DNA of 17,135 bases. Source: CBDCWA01 sp046048295 (lineage in GTDB: Bacteria; Pseudomonadota; Alphaproteobacteria; Rhizobiales; Hyphomicrobiaceae). Below are positions 14,172-17,135 of this stretch, piece by piece (the first letter of the stretch is position 1; every line of letters begins with the position of its first letter). The DNA is taken from assembly GCA_046048295.1 (NCBI GenBank), contig JBJOGJ010000062.1:1-17135 (forward strand). Direction: 5' to 3'. The position numbers were made by a program, and so were the translations under genes. The notes below the pieces were generated by a model. The model had not been told where the DNA came from. It worked only from the letters and a program-made list of their open reading frames with translations, and did no database searches.

Positions 14172-15848
14172 ATGATGGTGCGAAAAGCCGTCGGAATTTT
14201 CCCCGCACTTGTCCTGATCTTCACGGCGGTCGGTTCATCGCTGGCACTGGCGACGGAGAAGCGCATCGCGCTCCTGATCGGCAACCGTTCCTATGACAAG
14301 TCCGTCGGAGCGCTGCAGAATCCGCACAAGGACGTAAATCTCGTCGCCGACGCCCTGAAGAAGCAGGGGTTCGAGATACTTCCCCACGTCTTCGATGCGA
14401 CGCGGACGGATATACTTGGAGCCGTTCGGCAACTTGCCGCTCGACTTCGGGTTGCCGGCCCGGGAGCCATTGGCTTTTTCTATTACTCCGGTCATGGCGC
14501 CGCCGAGAAAGATTCCAACACGAACTATTTGATACCCGTCGATGCCAAGGAGCCCGGAACCGTGGCGTTCTGGGACTCGAGCCTCAGGCTCGACGATGTG
14601 ATGCGGCTTCTCGACAGTGCTCCCAGCGCAGTCAAGTTCGTCGTTTTCGATGCATGCCGGAATGAGTTGCAACTCCCGACTCGCGACACCTCGAAAGGGC
14701 TGCTGCCCGTTGCCGAGCAGCAGGGCTATTTCGTCGCCTACGCAAGTGCGCCAGGCCGGACGGCTTCCGATCTGGGCAAGGAAAGCGGGCCCTATGCCGC
14801 TGCGCTGTCGAGGGAACTCGGTCGCCGGGGGCTTGACCATCTGAACCTGTTCCAGAACGTCAAGGAAAAGGTCATAGAGACCACCGGCGGCGCACAGTAT
14901 CCATGGGAGAGCAACGGCTTGTCGCGCCGGGTCTTCCTGACCGGCGAGCCGAACATCAAGGCTGACATGGCGCTGTGGGAACAAGTACGCTTGTCCAACG
15001 ACGTGTCGCGTATCCAGAACTATCTCGACCAGTATCCGGACGGATTGTTCGCCGCCACCGCTGAGCAGATGAAGGCCCGCCTCATCGCGGAAGCAGCCCG
15101 CCGGGAGGCTGCTCAAAAACGTGAGGCCGAGCGCCGGCAGTTGCAAGCGAGGCAAGCCGAAGAGCTGCGCCACGCAGTCGAAGAAGCACAGCGCGCGCGG
15201 GCGGCAGTGGCGGAGGCCGAGGCGAAACGCAAGGCTGCCGAGATGGCAGCTCAGGCCGCATCGGCGGCACGAGCTGAGTTGGAACGTACCGCGAAAGCCA
15301 GAGTCGCCGCTGCATCCAAGGGTATACAGGACCAGGAAGCAGCAAGCCGGAGCAATGCCGAGAGTGCCGCCCTGGCATCGCGGCTGGCCATTGCGGCCGC
15401 GGAGGACTCGAAAAAGACGCTGGATGCCCTGACCGCCGCCGAAGCGCGCTTCAAAGCAGCCGAGCAGCGGCTCGCCGCACTCGAGAAATACAAGACTTCC
15501 TTTCCCCCGGACATCGCCGTTCCCAGTCGGGAGATCGAGCCTCCGCCTGCTCCAAAAGGGTTCGATGGTTGGTGGGTCCTGCGCGGTTCGAGCAACACCT
15601 GCTTCTACAAGAAATCGTTCATGCGTTTGAACGTCACCGGTCGCATCGCAAAGATTGTCAAGAAGAGCGGGAATACGTCCACCGCAGTCGAGATCACTGC
15701 CGAACGCTTCCAGTTTTCAATCCCTTCGCCCCGCTCCGCGCGCGTACGCGTGGTTTACTCTGGCCGAGCCACGGGAAAGGGCTATCGAGGCACCTACAGG
15801 ACGTCGAACGGAAAATGCGGCGGCGTCTTTACCGTCTCCCGCATGTAG
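14172..15848 (+). CDS. Secreted caspase-family (peptidase C14-like) protein with coiled coil and C-terminal beta domain
   Basis: The 558-residue product starts with a signal peptide (M-M-V-R-K then a hydrophobic run ending S-L-A-L-A before T-E-K). The caspase-fold domain (about 30-258) has RIALLIGNRSYD, the catalytic H108 in YYSGHGAA and C162 in VFDACRNE, so both residues of the dyad are present. A short segment ALWEQVRLSNDVSRIQNYLDQYP (about 267-289) follows, as in other rhizobial caspase proteins. Next come about 150 residues rich in Ala, Glu, Arg and Lys, predicted to form a long coiled coil. A C-terminal domain (about 465-558) contains two cysteines (C477, C549) that could form a disulfide. 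It is likely periplasmic. ATG 14172 was chosen over GTG 14160 for the cleaner signal peptide; neither has a strong Shine-Dalgarno. It converges on two genes, one DUF4384-like, a domain often seen with caspase proteins. Confidence 0.9.
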   Translation: MMVRKAVGIFPALVLIFTAVGSSLALATEKRIALLIGNRSYDKSVGALQNPHKDVNLVADALKKQGFEILPHVFDATRTDILGAVRQLAARLRVAGPGAIGFFYYSGHGAAEKDSNTNYLIPVDAKEPGTVAFWDSSLRLDDVMRLLDSAPSAVKFVVFDACRNELQLPTRDTSKGLLPVAEQQGYFVAYASAPGRTASDLGKESGPYAAALSRELGRRGLDHLNLFQNVKEKVIETTGGAQYPWESNGLSRRVFLTGEPNIKADMALWEQVRLSNDVSRIQNYLDQYPDGLFAATAEQMKARLIAEAARREAAQKREAERRQLQARQAEELRHAVEEAQRARAAVAEAEAKRKAAEMAAQAASAARAELERTAKARVAAASKGIQDQEAASRSNAESAALASRLAIAAAEDSKKTLDALTAAEARFKAAEQRLAALEKYKTSFPPDIAVPSREIEPPPAPKGFDGWWVLRGSSNTCFYKKSFMRLNVTGRIAKIVKKSGNTSTAVEITAERFQFSIPSPRSARVRVVYSGRATGKGYRGTYRTSNGKCGGVFTVSRM

Positions 15849-15878
15849 GCTGGTCTCGTCTGTCTGCCATCAGCCGGT

Positions 15879-16565
15879 CTAGCGGGCGCTGGCAGGCTTC
15901 AGGTTCAGGACGAATTTCGCCACCAGATTCACTACGTCGGCATCCAGCCCATTGAAGCCGTGGACGGAGAATGCCTGGCACGGATCACCTTCGTTGATGC
16001 CCCCGTCCAACCAGGCGACCGACACCTTCCTCCCACCCCAGGCCTTGAACGGCGCCACGGCCGATTTCGGTGTGAACCAGCAGGCGTCGCCCCGATGATG
16101 CACAACCAGAGTCGGGGGCAGGCGTGCCGGGTTCATGACGGCTTGGCGCACCTCATCGAGAAAGGCCGACGTCACGACGACCGCGTCCGGCCGCCCGTCA
16201 AGCGCCTGGGGGACCCGAAGGCTGCCTCTGCTCGTCGCGACAACCGCTACCGGGCTTGCGACCCGCCGCATATAGGCAACCACTTTGGCGACATCGACCG
16301 GTTTGTCGACGGTCAGCGTTGCAATCGAGTGCGCCCCATATGTCCTGCGTGTACGCACGAGTTGGTTGCCTGCAAGCCGCTGGAAAGTCCCGTTGGGCTC
16401 GATGTGCATTTCGCCATCGCCACCCGGAATGAGGATCAGGCTCGCTTTCGGCTCATCCGGCACGTTGAGCAGCCCCCAACCGCCCGCGACGAAGACTGCA
16501 TACTCGGGCTGGGTCCACGACGTCAGGCAGACCGAGGCTGCCGTCACGAGGACAAGGTTGCGCAT
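15879..16565 (-). CDS. Putative secreted alpha/beta hydrolase
   Basis: The 228-residue product (from ATG 16565) begins with a short hydrophobic signal-like segment (M-R-N-L-V-L-V-T-A-A-S-V-C-L-T-S-W). It then shows an alpha/beta-hydrolase pattern: the oxyanion-type loop LILIPGGDGEM (43-53), a nucleophile elbow ATSRG with S112, the acid residue D160 in VVHHRGDACWFTP and H202 in FSVHGFNG. Cys162 and Cys196 could be paired. The elbow has Ala for the first Gly of GxSxG, as happens in some branches of the fold. ATG 16583 and TTG 16598 are alternative starts; GGAA just before 16565 and the signal peptide favour 16565. It lies downstream of, and on the same strand as, the DUF4384-like gene (71 nt), so probably one operon. 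The substrate is unknown. Confidence 0.7.
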   Translation of the reverse strand: MRNLVLVTAASVCLTSWTQPEYAVFVAGGWGLLNVPDEPKASLILIPGGDGEMHIEPNGTFQRLAGNQLVRTRRTYGAHSIATLTVDKPVDVAKVVAYMRRVASPVAVVATSRGSLRVPQALDGRPDAVVVTSAFLDEVRQAVMNPARLPPTLVVHHRGDACWFTPKSAVAPFKAWGGRKVSVAWLDGGINEGDPCQAFSVHGFNGLDADVVNLVAKFVLNLKPASAR

Positions 16566-16603
16566 ACGTTCCAGGATTGCCATGTCGTCGGCGCTCAATT
16601 CGT

Positions 16604-16620
16604 CCGGCCATCAAGGCCGG
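16604..16620. repeat. Small perfect hairpin CCGGCC-atcaa-GGCCGG
   Basis: A 6-bp perfect stem lies between the DUF4384-like stop and the hydrolase start. There is no T-run on the minus strand, so it is not a clear terminator and may only modulate downstream expression. Confidence 0.35.
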
Positions 16621-16635
16621 TGCAGGAGTGTGGCG

Positions 16636-17135
16636 TCACCTGACGATTTCATATTCCGAGAAAGCAAACGCGAAGCCTTGTCCGCTCTTGCTCTTGCCGG
16701 GTGCAGTGGTTTGCGAAGCGACGATCTGGTCCACCAGTTGCGAGAGGTATGCAGCCGAATCGTTGACCGGTTCGAAGCCCCTGACCCTCTGGGTCTCGAC
16801 CTGTCGGAAACGGGTCGGAGATATCGTTGCCGGCACGACAATGGCGAGCAGCCGCCCGCGCCCGGCAGGTTCCACGGCCTTGAAGCCCGAGAAGCCATAG
16901 CCGACCCCGGGAATCGTTGTCGTGGCATCCGACGCGACGAGGCCGGCGGCTTCGCTCGCCAGGAAGCGATTGGGGAAGATCTGCGTGACCTCGCCGGCAG
17001 CATTGACGTCGATCAGTATCAGTCGGCCGGGGACCTTGCTCGTCACTTCAAAGACGATCTGCTGGCCGAGCGCTATCGTGTTTCCACCCTTGACGGCGAC
17101 GCGGACCTTGTCCTCCGCGCCTCCCAACGCGCCTC
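16636..17135 (-). CDS. DUF4384-like protein, C-terminal part, 5' end outside window
   Basis: The minus-strand frame is open to the right edge, so only the last 165 or so residues are seen. TTG 17127 is an in-frame codon and not a believable start. The segment GQQIVFEVTSKVPGRLILID followed by G-E-V-T-Q-I-F-P-N-R-F is the hallmark of the DUF4384 beta-sandwich. In family knowledge this domain sits at the C-terminus of secreted caspase-like or protease proteins. The rest (VPATISPTRF through FAFSEYEIVR) is the usual polar tail. Since the convergent neighbour is itself a caspase-fold protein, the missing N-terminal part may well be another caspase or protease domain; this is inference. The gene ends with TGA (16636-16638 on the plus strand reads tca). 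Confidence 0.7.
   Translation of the reverse strand, partial: GALGGAEDKVRVAVKGGNTIALGQQIVFEVTSKVPGRLILIDVNAAGEVTQIFPNRFLASEAAGLVASDATTTIPGVGYGFSGFKAVEPAGRGRLLAIVVPATISPTRFRQVETQRVRGFEPVNDSAAYLSQLVDQIVASQTTAPGKSKSGQGFAFAFSEYEIVR

Noticed and set aside
14235..15173. Minus-strand ORF of about 312 codons opposite the caspase gene
   Set aside because: Shadow frame; the caspase dyad and signal peptide lie on the plus strand.
15864..15895. Possible terminator CTGCCA...TGGCAG between caspase and hydrolase genes
   Set aside because: Only 6 bp of stem around a 20-nt loop, no T-run, and it overlaps the hydrolase stop region.

Overview
The window is high-GC DNA (roughly 60-70% over most of its length, judged by eye) that looks like the chromosome of an alphaproteobacterium, probably a soil or rhizosphere Hyphomicrobiales-type organism. 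The pointers are a HemB with the aspartate-type, zinc-independent metal site, a bpt gene directly downstream of it, an orphan TctC/Bug binding protein, a periplasmic caspase-fold protein and several catabolic families (AS-family amidases, MmgE/PrpD, ornithine-cyclodeaminase family). The genus is an inference. No rRNA, tRNA, CRISPR array, transposase or integrase was seen.

Layout. (1) 1-1560: two poorly characterised genes in visibly lower-GC DNA, a PLD-like protein cut by the left edge and an orphan hypothetical protein, separated by a spacer with an inverted repeat. This looks like accessory DNA. (2) 1837-4931: housekeeping and stress genes on the + strand: hemB (tetrapyrrole synthesis), bpt (N-end-rule leucyltransferase), a small cupin and a Nu-class-like glutathione S-transferase. 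Intrinsic terminators follow the cupin and the GST genes. (3) 5136-13859: a catabolic block. SDR and amidase 1 (+) converge on a Bug/TctC binding protein (-). Divergent from that, a phthalate-4,5-dioxygenase-type Rieske oxygenase and an MmgE/PrpD protein (+) converge, with only 2 nt between stop codons, on an AMI1-like amidase 2 and an ornithine-cyclodeaminase-family enzyme (-). (4) 14172-17135: a secreted caspase-fold protein (+) converging on a secreted alpha/beta hydrolase and the C-terminal part of a DUF4384-like protein (-), the latter cut by the right edge.

How it may work together. The catabolic block has a uptake-type binding protein, two amide hydrolases, a ring or side-chain oxygenase, an NAD(P) dehydrogenase/reductase, an MmgE/PrpD lyase/decarboxylase-fold enzyme and an imine/amino-acid reductase-type enzyme. 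This would suit breakdown of an amide-bearing aromatic or other N-containing organic acid, but the substrate cannot be read from sequence. The oxygenase reductase, the TctA/TctB membrane partners and any local transcription factor are absent from the window. Two strong unexplained operator-like structures sit in the divergent promoter regions: paired CATTG/CAATG dyads between the binding-protein and oxygenase genes, and a perfect 24-bp palindrome with further related half-sites between the cyclodeaminase-family and caspase genes.
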